From: Callorhinus ursinus
Taxonomy: Eukaryota; Chordata; Mammalia; Carnivora; Otariidae
DNA: 64,000 nucleotides
Direction of reading: 5' to 3'
Assembly: GCF_003265705.1 (NCBI RefSeq)
Contig: NW_020313057.1
Location: 3,259,893 to 3,323,892 of the forward strand
Under the pieces are notes generated by a model. It saw only the letters and a program-made list of their open reading frames with translations, did not search any database and was not told where the DNA came from. Positions within the stretch are counted from its first letter, which is position 1. Each line of letters begins with the position of its first letter. Made by a program: the position numbers and the translations under genes. Positions 9,936 to 20,179 of this stretch are shown here, piece by piece.

Positions 9936-11027
9936 TATCTTCACTCGATTCCAGACAATTTCAGATGCTGACAATAGAACTAAAGGAAGATGGAAAATGA
10001 TTTTGGGGTGCTCATGGGGACCTTGCCTTCTTGAACCACCCAACTGAATAAGCAGAGGGATAGTTTCCAAGAAATTCCACCTCTAGCTTCTACATTTTTC
10101 TGTGTTTTGGAGTAATAGCATTGGAACTCTAGCAGAAACGCTAGCTAATGCTAACCACATGGTTTCATCTCCACACAAACATTAGACTGCACAATGACTT
10201 TCACAAAACATAATTAGATTTAGACCAGGTTTGCTCTCTCTTTCAATCCTGATATGATTTGAAATTATCAGAAAGTAGGCGTGCATTGAATTTTGGTTTT
10301 TGCTTTCTCCTCAATTATATCCAAATCCATTATTACTGCCTTGACTACAGGAAACATTTTTAGTTTGACCAGGGCATTTTTCTCCTGCTCCCACCCACCT
10401 TCTAAACCAAGGGTAGGCATTATACATGATTATGGCAATCTAAAACTCCACATGTGGCCTCTGAGCGCCGCACATTGCATTTGGACCTGTGGTTTAGCCG
10501 GTGGGTGTGTGTCAACAGGCACAGCCAGTCCACTCTCTGGAGTCTCTGCAATTGCAGGGAGCTCTGTGGAACGTCACTTCACCAAAGGGTCGCATGCTGC
10601 CCTTGAAGACTGCCATGCTGGGGGGTCCATAGCACTGTAATCAGCCCATCCCCTTCTGGTCATGCAAGACGTGGAGAGAGGGCCACAAGAATCCACTCTG
10701 TGCTCACAGGGATTAGGTCCTTGGTCAACAGTGAATGTCTGTATTTGTCCTTTTTTGTGAAATGAAATCAGTTTTTTTCCTCCAATTTCAACTATACTAT
10801 AGAAAATGGCAAGTCCTGGATATGAATAGTAACATAGATGTTAAAAAAAAATACTCTTTACATTTTTTTTCTTTCTCAGACTCTTCTATTTTCTGCCAGT
10901 GTTTTTATTGATCCAGATTAGACAGTGTTCCTAATGGAGAAATGGGAAAAAGATTCTTAAGATGAAAAATGAAGATTTTGAAAGTGTGTATTTCAAACTG
11001 CATTTAGCTAGCTACAGTTTGTCCTTT
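9936..11027. other. Non-coding DNA without recognised features
   Basis: No repeat or gene was recognised. The plus-strand frame 10293-10640 (115 codons) has no domain and is treated as chance. Confidence 0.45.
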
Positions 11028-11042
11028 AAAAAAGGCAAAAGG

Positions 11043-11233
11043 GGGACGCCTGGGTGGCTCAGTTGGTTAAGCAACTGCCTTCGGCTCAGGTCATGATCCT
11101 GGAGTCCTGGGATCGAGTCCCGCATCGGGCTCCCTGCTCAGCAGGGAGTCTGCTTCTCCCTCGGACCCTCCCCCCTCTCATGCTCTATCTCATTCTCTCT
11201 CTCAAATAAATAAATAAAATCTTAAAAAAAAAT
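11043..11233 (+). mobile_element. Young carnivoran SINE (SINEC), plus strand
   Basis: The head 'gggacgcctgggtggctcag', A box 'ggttaagcaactgcc', B box 'ggatcgagtcccgcatcgg', 'gctccctgctcagcagggag', a CT stretch and an AAATAAAT tail are all intact. A perfect 15-bp TSD, AAAAAAGGCAAAAGG, lies at 11028-11042 and 11234-11248. The intact TSD and near-consensus body indicate a fairly recent insertion. Confidence 0.97.
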
Positions 11234-11248
11234 AAAAAAGGCAAAAGG

Positions 11249-12055
11249 TATGTAAGTTCAAACTTCAGATTGACCCTAAGCTGATGAATTCTGTGAATTC
11301 AGTATGGAAGTAGCCAAATCCCTGTGCTTTCTCATCACTGAGGACTGAGAAAAGGAGAGGAAGCTAGCATTTGGGGAGGGAGTGTATTTGGAAAGAGGAA
11401 CCTAGCCTACCCTCCACCACCTCCCTCAACCAAGCCCATTTGTTCTCGCTTTCACCTACCGATGGAACCTGAACATGCTCCCATTTACGCTGAGCTCAAT
11501 TTAAGACCTAGGTGAAGGTGAATGGATTATTTTATCTGTAACTAGATATTGCTTCTGTGATGAAAATTACTCTTTTATTTCTGGGTGAGTTTATTTTTTT
11601 AATAACATCCGCCAACACAGTCAAGCAAACTGAGTTTGGTTCTAAGAGACTGATATATCAAATGAGAGCATAAATAAACCCAGTGGATGGGAAAGGAGTC
11701 CTTTGGTTTCAAACTTGGCTGCAACATACATTGCCTTTTGTCTTGTTTGATTCATGCCTCTCTTTCCTTGAAACTTCTCGAATTAAAGCAATAATATGAA
11801 ACAGCCACAGGGCCTGGTATTTATTATTTTCTTGTATTTGTCAACATGACATATCCTCATAAATCCAGCTCGAGGGTGAAGATGATGTGTGAAGAAAATA
11901 CTATATTCAGATGGTGCTGAGTAGGAAAAAATAAAAAACCCTCTGTTTTATTGCTTTCATTTAATTAAGAACTTCGCTGTACTTATTGGAATTTGAAAAG
12001 TGAAGCACCAGTGTGTTCTCCGCTTGTGTTGCCTTATCCAAGAAAAAAATAACTT
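11249..12055. other. Non-coding DNA without recognised features
   Basis: Nothing recognised on either strand. Confidence 0.45.
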
Positions 12056-12070
12056 AAGAATCTAGGGTCT

Positions 12071-12294
12071 TGGGGCACCTGGATGGCTCAGTTGGTTAAG
12101 TTGTCGGTTAAGCTCCAACTCTTGATTTCGTCTCAGGTCATGGTCTCAGGGTCGGAGATTGAGCCCCGCATCTCACTCTGTGCTGCGCAGGGAGTCTGCT
12201 TGGGATTTTCCCTCTCCCTCTGCCCCCCTCCCTGCCCCCAATGTGTGCGCACTCTCTTTCTCTCTCAAAAAATAAATAAAGCTAAAAAAAAAAA
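12071..12294 (+). mobile_element. Carnivoran SINE (SINEC), plus strand, older subfamily
   Basis: The head 'tggggcacctggatggctcag', 'ctcttgatttcgtctcaggtcatggtctcagggtc' and 'tctgcttgggattttccctctccctctgcccc' mark an older subfamily than the copy at 11.0 kb. The TSD AAGAATCTAGGGTCT is perfect (12056-12070 and 12295-12309). Part of the A-box region is repeated ('gttggttaagttgtcggttaag'), a small internal duplication. Confidence 0.95.
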
Positions 12295-12309
12295 AAGAAT
12301 CTAGGGTCT

Positions 12310-13141
12310 GTATTGACAATATTACATTGCCTAACTTCCACTGACCTAAAAGCAAAATGCCTTAATCGCAAAGCTCTTTGAGGCCTCTTCCCCTAAGCCT
12401 GACTGAAGAAGATTCTTGCATTTCTATTGTCTGCTGCCTCTTAAATATGACAAGGCCAAAGAGATACAGACGTGTCAGTCCACTTATGGCTTCAAGGTTT
12501 TATGACAAAACATCATCTGCCAGACGTGGCAGGGCTGAATATGAAAAACTCACTTGCTATTTGGGGAAATGTTGGGAACAGTTGACTGTTTTTCAAAATA
12601 TCCCATAAGCAATACCTTTTCTTTCTCTTTTGATTGTATGAGGCACAGAAAGCAAGAACTCAAGAAAGCAAGAATACAAGCTCTTTTCTCTCCCTAGAAG
12701 AGACAAAGAAGCAGCAAAGAGCTTAGCTTGCATTTGAAATGACTAAGTATTTGTGCGTGAATGAACGGGAGCAGATGGTGGGGACGTCTCCCAGGGAATG
12801 TGGGTTTGGATAGGATGGAGGATGTGTGAGTAGCAGCTTAGAAAGCCAATAGCAAATTAGTGACACCATGCACACAGTGGGGGTCCAGAGAAATGGTAAT
12901 TGGGACAGAGACTGGTACTGTAGAAATACTGGAAAGAAATACTTTTAATTTTTTTTCAATTTGAAAAAGCTAGTGAATTTAGCATGTAAAAACTGAAGAA
13001 AGCAAATATCTTCAGAATGGAAGTAGGCATTATTTACAGTCTTTTTAATCCTTCAGTTGTTTCAGAAGCTTTGTGACAAAACAAACAATCTGGTGATCAT
13101 TGAGTGCCTGCTGTGTATACAGGATCCATGATTTTAGGTCT
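12310..13141. other. Non-coding DNA without recognised features
   Basis: No exon or repeat was recognised. A purine-rich patch with 'gaaagcaagaactcaagaaagcaag' lies near 12648-12676. Confidence 0.45.
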
Positions 13142-13152
13142 TGAGTGAGTGA

Positions 13153-13192
<40 letters not shown>
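13142..13192 (+). repeat. Compound microsatellite (GAGT)n(GT)n
   Basis: About four GAGT units pass directly into roughly 17 uninterrupted GT units. Pure dinucleotide tracts of this length are usually polymorphic. Confidence 0.97.
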
Positions 13193-13194
<2 letters not shown>

Positions 13195-14218
13195 CATAGG
13201 GATGGAGGGTACAGGAAAGTCAGAAGAAAGGGAATACAACCCTTATTCTCTATTACTGAGAATCTTGTTGTCTAGATAGGAGCACAGATGTCATACAGAC
13301 ATGAACATGAACATTGCATCTGAAAAGAACAGGTCTACTAATGCATATTCATGATGCAACCTGATAACTGAAGCTTCTTGCATCTTCCTTAGAAGAAAAT
13401 GGAACACTGATACATTAATTAATTTATTAACAAAGTGAGTGTGGTTGAGTTGCTGGGGACAAAGGACCAGATGATGCTCTGTGGCTGGAGGTGAGTTTTT
13501 CTCTGGAGTGAATCCATACTTTCACTGTCTTCCTGGGAAGAGGCAGAAATTGAAGACCCAGCCAAGTGGACTTGAGATGGTGGTAGAGGGAATTACTCCC
13601 TCTCATGGGATCCAAGAAGGCAGTTTTTCCTGAAAATGAAGCCTGGAGAGACTTAGACAGCCTCCCTCATCCATGGAAGACTGTCCAGGCATTAGGTGGG
13701 ATACTGGTTGTGTAGCAAACTCTAGGATGGGTCTATACTTGTAGAGCAATTTTAATTTTTCTTTCAGTTATTGCTGAATCTTCAATAAAACCTTATAAAA
13801 GTTTCAGCTTTGTCTCAGGGTAGTTTGGGAAGTTAGGACAAGGCTTGTGTCCATTCTTAAGACAGGGTTATACAGGAAGAAAAAGCAATATCCCGTGTCT
13901 TAAAACTAGAATTGGGGTAGCAGCAGCCAGACCAGGAAAGATAATTTCTCCAAGGCCACCAGGCACAGATGAGATGATAGGGGCATAAGCAGTTGATGGA
14001 AAGGCCCAATCCAAGGGACCAGAGCTGTTTGTCCCAGAACAAACTGAAGACCGAGCTTCAGGAAGTGCTCAGAAACAGGAGGGGTATTTTTGTTGGAGGC
14101 AGACTGATACCATAATAATCTGGGTATAAAAAGCAAGTGTAACCTTGCTTAGAATTGAAAGGAGGGTGAGTCCTAAGCTGTGAGGGTCAAAAATCGACAA
14201 CTAAAAGTAAGTATTCAG
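13193..14218. other. Non-coding DNA without recognised features
   Basis: Nothing assigned. An AATAAA hexamer at 13782-13787 occurs without an upstream gene. Confidence 0.45.
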
Positions 14219-14580
14219 TGTCATACACTGAATGCTGTGTCCCCCCAAATCCATATGCTGAAACTCTACCCCTCGATGTGATGGTATTAGGAGGTACGTT
14301 GGGAGGGAATTGGGATTAAATGAAGTCATGAGGGTGTGGCCCTTATGAACGGGATTGGTGCCCTCTTGAGTCACAAGAGCACTGGCCTCTCAGCTCTCTG
14401 CTGGGTAAGGGGATAAGGCTAGGTCTGCACTCTGGAAGAGAGCCGTCACCGGAACTCACTAATCCTGGCACCCTGAGCTCAGACTTCCCCACCTTCAGAA
14501 CTGTGAGAAATAATTTCCTGTTGTTTTAAGACACTCAGTCTATGGTATTTTTGTTATAGCAACTGGAAGAGACTAAAACA
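14219..14580 (+). mobile_element. Solo LTR of ERVL-MaLR type (MST-like), plus strand
   Basis: The segment starts TG.. and ends ..CA. It reads in order through the MST/MLT landmarks: 'gctgtgtccccccaaat', 'ccatatgctgaaactc', 'tgtgatggtattaggagg', 'gaagtcatgagggtgtggccctta', 'cagaactgtgagaaataatttcctgttgttttaa' and 'agtctatggtatttttgttatagcaac'. The flanking 4 bp TCAG are shared at both ends, compatible with a short retroviral TSD. No internal retroviral region is adjacent, so it is a recombination remnant. Confidence 0.85.
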
Positions 14581-15112
14581 CTCAGAGAATGTAGAAGAAA
14601 GGCGTTGCCGGTGTTGGATGAGGATAGTAAGCTAAGGATCATGGGAAACTAGTAGAATTCTAGGGACCTAAGGGACGTGGAAAAGAAGAGCATTCCCATT
14701 TCCAGCCAGGGGAGATGTGCAGGGCTGGGTTCTGCTGATAACAAAGCCATATGATTTACATGATTTTCAGGCCGTGCAGGGTGCTTCCTGCATACTCCAA
14801 CCCCAAGACCCTCATATTTTACAAGATGTCCCTTATGCAGGTCCAGAATTACTCACAGGGACCTGGTCCTCCTTCAGTGCAGCTAATCAGCCATACTCTG
14901 CCATCATGGATCAGTGGTCACGAGTCACCGTGGTGAGAGACGCAGTTCCATGACCTCGTTTCCCTCATAGCGCTTATTAGCTTGAAAGAGAAAACAGAAA
15001 TCAAAGAATAAAAAAACAATGTTTACATGGTTCCGGCTCCACACTCTCAGGAGGAATCCTTCAAAATGTTTCCCCATGTACTTTGGGAGTGCTCAGGAAG
15101 AGGTCTAAGTTG
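14581..15112. other. Non-coding DNA without recognised features
   Basis: Nothing recognised. Overlapping frames at 14717-14953 have no known domain. Confidence 0.45.
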
Positions 15113-15548
15113 TGCATATTAGTTTCCAAAAGTGGTCATGACAGATCACCACGGAGTGGGTGGTTTGAAACAACAAAACTGTTTCTCTCACAATTCTGGG
15201 GCTGGAAGTCCAAATCTGAGGTGTCAGCAGGGTTGTTTCCTTCTGAAGGCTCTTAGGGAGAGTCTGTCCCATGCCTCCCTCCGAGCCCCTCGTGGTTGCC
15301 CGCAACCGTTGGTGCTCCTTGGCTTATAGATACATCTCTCCAGTCTCAACTGCCATCATCACATGGCCTGTTCCTCTCTGTGTGTCTGTCTCTGAGCTGC
15401 TGCTTCTCTTTTTACAAGGATACCAGCTGTGTTAAGGGACCACCCTAGCATGACCTCATCTTATATCTGTAACAATCCTATTTCCAAATAAGCTCTTGTT
15501 CTGAGGTCCCAAGGACATGAAGTTGGTGCAGGGCCACTGCTCAGCCAG
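15113..15548 (-). mobile_element. LTR-like repeat, probably ERVL-MaLR, minus strand
   Basis: On the plus strand it reads as the reverse complement of the same LTR landmark set as at 14.2 kb: 'gagtgggtggtttgaaacaacaaaactgtttctctcacaattctggggctggaagtccaaatctgaggtgtc', '...tttacaaggataccagctgtg', 'ccaccctagcatgacctc' and 'tatttccaaataagc'. It is divergent, with unclear ends. The exact subfamily is not assigned. Confidence 0.7.
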
Positions 15549-16310
15549 CACTCCATGCAAGTGAAACGTTCCTCCCAGCAACTCACTGGTGTTGGTTTCC
15601 TTCCAGCCCTGCTCTGGGCCCTCTCCCTGGAAAAATTCTTATTGCCAAGGCCACTGAGGCTCCACTAAGCTGCCGTTGCCCTGTGCAAACCCACACCACC
15701 AGTGCATCCACTGAAAGCTGCGATGCCACCCCCCTCCCACAGTGCCCCTTCCCCCTGCCACCCCACCCTCCCGTGACAGAGCCTGTTGGGCTGCTCCCCC
15801 GGCTGATGTCAACCAGGGAGGTTTGAGGGAAACTGCCCTTTGAGTTCTGATTCTGTTTCATTTCCAGCTCCCCTCTCTGGGACCCAAGCGGGAGTCCTTG
15901 GGATAGGGGCACTAGGGCAAGCTGAGCAGCAGCCTTGCTATCCTCACACTCCGCCCACCCTCCCAAAGCAGGACACGATGTCTTCTCTTGCACGACATGA
16001 TGCTTTCCTCCTCTAGAGTTATTTACAGGAGGCTACACGTACCCGCTCAGGGACACCAGGCATGGCTACACCGTGGATCCTCCCAAACATGCTCGGATGG
16101 GTCTAAGTCCTCACATGAACATGGAGACATAGTTGAAATAATGTGACCATTGAGCAGGCACACAGGACCTGCTCACGGAAATGCCGAGATAAGGATGGGG
16201 GTGAGATGTTCAGCAAGGAGAATCCTTCCAAAGTGGAAGAGATGAAGATTCCGTTCAAAAAGAGAAAAAGAGAAGACGCCTAGAGGCAAGAGATTTAGGT
16301 CAGACCAATA
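15549..16310. other. Non-coding, C-rich stretch at 15590-15990
   Basis: The minus-strand frame 15583-15993 (136 codons) falls in a C-rich patch with long runs of pyrimidines. I see no domain, and composition explains the length. Confidence 0.4.
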
Positions 16311-16974
16311 CTTCTCAATTCTCGATGCTAAAACACCAGCCAGGTGTCCAGCAGTTCCAATTCAATTCTATCACTATCTACCGGAGTTAGTGTCAGATCC
16401 CACAAGTTGAAGTCCTCAGTCCCACAGATGGCCCTCACTTCAGCTGCCAGTCACAGGTCCCAGGCCTCCCATACTTCATCCAACTGGCTGTAAATCAGCG
16501 GGTCATATGACACCCTCCTCAAGTTCAGTAATTCATAAGACTAACTGACAGAACTCAAGAAAAACACTTTGCTATGTTTACGGGATTATTATGAAGGGTA
16601 TAACTCAAGAAGAGCCAAACGGAAGAGATGCATAGGGTGAGGTTTGGGGAGGAGAGAGCGTACAGCTTCACAGCTTCTACTCCCTCTCTCAGAGCACCCT
16701 CCCAGCACCTTGATGTGTTCGCCAACCCAGAAGCTCACTGAACCTGTTGTTTAGTGGTTTAGCAAGGTTTCATTATGTAAGCATCGTTAATTAAATCATT
16801 GACCTTGGTGACTGAACTCAATCTCCAGCCATTCTGACATCCCCAAAGGTCAGAGGGCGGAGCTTAAAGTTCCATCCCTTTAACCATGGCTTGGTCTTTC
16901 TGGGGACCAGCCCCATCCTTTAGCTATGTAGCCCCTACTCCCCAGTAAATCATCTCATTAGCATACAAAAGAAT
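16311..16974. mobile_element. Old LTR-like interspersed repeat, left part
   Basis: I recognise the text of a widespread mammalian repeat ('caattctatcactatctaccggagttagtgtcagatcccacaagttg', 'gccagtcacaggtcccaggcctcccatacttcatc', 'actgaactcaatctccagcc', 'catggcttggtctttctggggaccagccccatcc', 'ctcattagcatac'). I cannot name the family safely. It continues after the SINE at 16991-17214. Confidence 0.55.
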
Positions 16975-16990
16975 AAATTCGAAAGGTTTT

Positions 16991-17214
16991 ATTTTTTTAT
17001 TTTTTTAAAAGATTTTATTTATTTATTTGAGAGAGAGTGCAGGAGTGAGAGAGAGCGAGCGAGAGCGCAGCGGGGGAGGCACAGGGGCAGAGGCAGAGGG
17101 AGAAGCGGGATCTCCACTAAGCAGGGAACCTGACATGGGGCTCGATCCAGAACCCTGGGATCGTGACCTGAGCCGAAGGCAGATGCTTAACTGGATGAGC
17201 CACCCATGCACCCC
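16991..17214 (-). mobile_element. Carnivoran SINE (SINEC), minus strand, nested
   Basis: The plus strand shows a T-rich tail, 'aaaagattttatttatttatttgagagagagtg', a GA/GC-rich stretch and 'gatgagccacccatgcacccc'. The TSD AATTCGAAAGGTTTT / AATTCCAAAGGTTTT (16976-16990 and 17215-17229) differs at one base. The SINE splits the older LTR-like repeat, which resumes directly after it, so it is the younger of the two. Confidence 0.93.
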
Positions 17215-17229
17215 AATTCCAAAGGTTTT

Positions 17230-17290
17230 AGAAGCTCTGTGCCAGGAAGCAAGGACTAAGACCTAATATTTATTTTTTAATTATGCCACA
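17230..17290. mobile_element. Old LTR-like repeat, right part after nested SINE
   Basis: 'agaagctctgtgccaggaagcaaggactaagacctaatatttattttttaattat' continues the repeat interrupted at 16975. Together the two parts restore the family's usual block order. Confidence 0.5.
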
Positions 17291-17344
17291 ATACTATTTT
17301 GTATTTTCTTATGTTACTGATTACTCTTCGATGACTTCTGCTAG

Positions 17345-17515
17345 TCTTTCGAATAACTAGAGCATCACTTAACTTCTGTAAGCCTTAGTTTCATCATCCA
17401 CAAAAGAGGATGATAATAGTACCTACCTCACAGGGTCCTCGTGGGAATTAAGTAAGTTAATTCATGCAAAGTTCCCAAGATGGCGGTGCCTGGCACCAGG
17501 GAATGGTTCAGTACC
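17345..17515 (+). repeat. MIR SINE, plus strand
   Basis: The block order is 'catcacttaacttctgtaagccttagtttcatcatc', 'gatgataatagtacctacctcacagggtcctcgtgggaattaagtaagttaattcatg' and 'ggtgcctggcacc'. Confidence 0.85.
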
Positions 17516-17539
17516 TGAGAGCAGTTTCTGCTGAATGTG

Positions 17540-17705
17540 CCTTTGATATATGTTCTGAGTGCTTTACATGTATTAACTCATTTAATCTTCACAATTCTGT
17601 GGGACGAATTCCCTTAGTCCCATTTTACAGATGAGAAAACTGAGAAATTAAAGAAGTGCCTGACACAAGGCAGTTTGTAGGCAGTAAAGACAAAGCCTCT
17701 GCTCA
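17540..17705 (-). repeat. MIR SINE, minus strand
   Basis: 'gagtgctttacatgtattaactcatttaatcttcacaattctgtgggacg' followed by 'cccattttacagatgagaaaactgag' is the reverse complement of the MIR 3' half. It faces the MIR just upstream. Confidence 0.88.
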
Positions 17706-18067
17706 AAACCGTGACTCTTTTGTCTCCACATAGTAGGTGCTCGGTAAACCCTTGTTGGCATGAGGGTCTAGGCTACCCAGAGATGTGCTAAGCATGCAGA
17801 AGGACAACTATGAAAACACAGCCAACAGACAAAAGCAAAATACTTCCTCATGTTTAACAAAATCATTACCCAATGAGGCCCAACCTCAAAAAAAAAAAAA
17901 AAAAGAAAGAACGAAAAGATAAATCCAACAGCCCCTAAGGAAATTTGAGAGGAAAAAAAAATTAGAGCACTATGATTTATGAGTGGAAGGACACAGTTTT
18001 GGCTGACCTCTTTCCTTATGCACCAACAACCACACTGGGGGATCCTAGTTTTAAAAGGCCAGTGTCC

Positions 18068-18265
18068 GGGGCTCCTGGGTGGCTCAGTGGCTAAGCGTCT
18101 GTCTTCCGCTCAGGTCATGGTCCCAGGGTCCTGGGATCGAGCCCCACGTTGGGCTCCCTGATTGGCAGGAAGCCTGCTTCTCCTCCTTCCACTCCCCCTG
18201 CTTGTGTTCCCTCTCTCACTGTGTCTCTCTCTGTCAAGTGAATAAATAAAATTAAAAAAAAAAAA
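18068..18265 (+). mobile_element. Carnivoran SINE (SINEC), plus strand
   Basis: The head 'ggggctcctgggtggctcag', 'gggatcgagccccacgttggg', the CT stretch and the A tail are present. The TSD AAAAGGCCAGTGTCC / AAAAAGCCAGCATCC (18053-18067 and 18266-18280) has three differences. Upstream at 17887-17905 lies a separate A run of about 18. Confidence 0.93.
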
Positions 18266-18280
18266 AAAAAGCCAGCATCC

Positions 18281-18787
18281 ACTTATGGTTCTTAAAGTTC
18301 TAGAATGCTTGCCAGCATGTGTCTTTAACTTCCTGTCCTTATTTTAAAGACTCTAACTAGTGTGAAACTCTACACTTCACCATAAATTGCTTATTTATAG
18401 GGACAATTATCTCCTCACCCCAAATTCCCCCATTGCACATTTGTAATTCTAATGAGCTTAATTGCTCTGTTTACTAGCTTTAACCTTCTTTACTTGAAAA
18501 AGGTATGAGAAAGGTCTCAGGTACAAATTAAACCAGCACATCAGTGAATCAGGAATGCAGCACAGGGCAAAACCAACACTTTTTTCCCAGAGGGACTACT
18601 TCTCACCTTCTTTTCACATGATTCTGTGCGTCCCAGATTGTTGTTTGACACAAACCCTGGTAGCGTGACTATCCTGCTTTTTGAACTACAAGGTGGTTCT
18701 CCACGTTCTGCCAGGAAGAGAGTTTGTTGTTCAGGTCAGCTTTTACCGCATTTCCGAGCGAACTTTAGGAAATGGAGGTACGGTCCG
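18281..18787. other. Non-coding DNA without recognised features
   Basis: Nothing recognised. Confidence 0.45.
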
Positions 18788-19463
18788 TGAGTGGAAATCT
18801 CCAGGTGTCACAGAATTAAGGTGAGTTCACTCTTCAGTGAGTCAGAGATAGACACTGTATCGGGCGAGTTGTCACAAAGGAAGCTTATTTGCAGCAAATA
18901 AAGAGATCATGGGGAATGACTTCCAAAGCCATGATTCCTTGACCAAGAGTGAATGGGGTCCTTCTATTTAGGGTTAGGGTGAATATTTAGGTAGGGACGA
19001 TTTGCATGGTATGTAGAGGAGGGCCTGAGGTCACGCATATGCCTTAAGGAGACATGCCTGTACATACATGCTATGTTATGTAAATGAGGCTTGTGCTCCT
19101 CCTTGGGTGGAGATTTTAGTGTTTTAATGAGATAAAGGTGATTCTTAGTCATTCCAGAGGTCACTCCATGGTCCATCTAAAGCCAGGGCGAGTCGGAGCT
19201 TTAACTCAAGCCAGTCTGGATGGGCTGGGCCACCAGAGTTGGGCAGTCATGATTGCTGGTGGGGTGGTTCCCATTCCCATCATGGGATGTTGTGTCCATT
19301 CTGTCCTTTGCCTGAGTTAAGAGATAAGCTGGAAAGAAGAGCTGAAGGAAAATTGCGGGACAAAGGTCGGTGGGTCCAAGCAGGTAGACAGTAAAGGTCA
19401 GGTCTTGGGGTCTAGCTGGTGACGCAAGGCCAGAAGGAAAGAAACAGCTTTGTTTTAGTAACA
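18788..19463 (-). mobile_element. Candidate retroviral LTR (solo), minus strand
   Basis: Read on the minus strand the segment begins TGTTACTAAAACAAAGC and ends ..TTTCCACTCA, so it has TG..CA ends. It has a promoter-like stretch, then a TTTATTTGC..AATAAGC region that could serve as polyadenylation and R/U5 boundary, then a U5-like tail. The flanking 4 bp are TCCG and ACCG (three of four match). I do not recognise the family, and no gag, pol or env remnant adjoins it. It could instead be unrelated single-copy DNA. Confidence 0.35.
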
Positions 19464-19959
19464 ACCGGGGAGAGTCCCATTCTGCTAACAAAAATTACTA
19501 CTGTCTTTATTACTGTAAAACTCTGCCATAATGGTAATAAGTGGGGAGTTTACCAAAAAAAAAATCAGTTGTGCAAAATGGGGGGGACTGTGCTATTAAG
19601 AGGCAAAGGCCATGAATAAGGGAATAAGGCAGTCTCGCAGCACTTTCCTAAGTTCGTGGTTCACCGTCCAAGTCCATCCCAGCCTCCTGGCTCCAGCTTG
19701 AATGTGCACAGGGGCCTTTCCAAGTCCGCGGCTGGCTGGGACTTTCAGGGCAGTGGCAGCCATCCTAGTAGTATCTTCGTAGGCTGGTTCATTCTTCATC
19801 CTGATCCAAGGCCATGGGCTACTGCCTCGTGCCCAACCCCCGCCCCCCAACACACATACATCCTTCCTTGATTTCCCCTAACTTCCGCCTCTTCCATGAG
19901 GTCTCTCCTTCCCTCTCGCATTATCTCGGGATCCTACTGAGAAAGAACACAGAAATGAT

Positions 19960-20175
19960 GTCTGTCGTTTATAGAGCAACAATGTGGTAGGCTGTGCGCT
20001 AAATGCCTTATACATTCTCCATTAAGTGGTCAGAACAGCTCTATGAGGTGGGTACCGTTGTCGCCCCTGGTGGAGAAGGAAGCTGAGAGTTGATTTCAGT
20101 GGTCTGCCACAGGCCCCACAGTGGGGAAGGAGCAGTACCATGATTCTAGCTCTGCTCTGCGTACCTCCAAAGTCT
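19960..20175 (-). repeat. MIR SINE, minus strand
   Basis: 'tagagcaacaatgtggtaggctgtgcgctaaatgccttatacattctcc' and 'cagaacagctctatgaggtgggtacc' lead into 'ggagaaggaagctgaga', 'ggccccacagt' and 'atgattctagctctgctctgc', the reverse-complement order of MIR. Confidence 0.8.
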
Positions 20176-20179
20176 CTTT

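Noticed and set aside
11028..11248. Direct repeats that might suggest a CRISPR-like or phage attachment structure
   Set aside because: The paired repeats in this window flank single retrotransposons and are TSDs; the host is a mammal.
13045..13239. Frame with a poly-(Thr-His) stretch, and the similar frame at 57306-57587
   Set aside because: They are translations of GT/CA microsatellites.
15583..15993. 136-codon minus-strand frame
   Set aside because: Explained by a C-rich patch; no domain or splice context.
18967..18978. TTAGGGTTAGGG, two telomere-type units
   Set aside because: Two units are too few to be an interstitial telomere and occur by chance.
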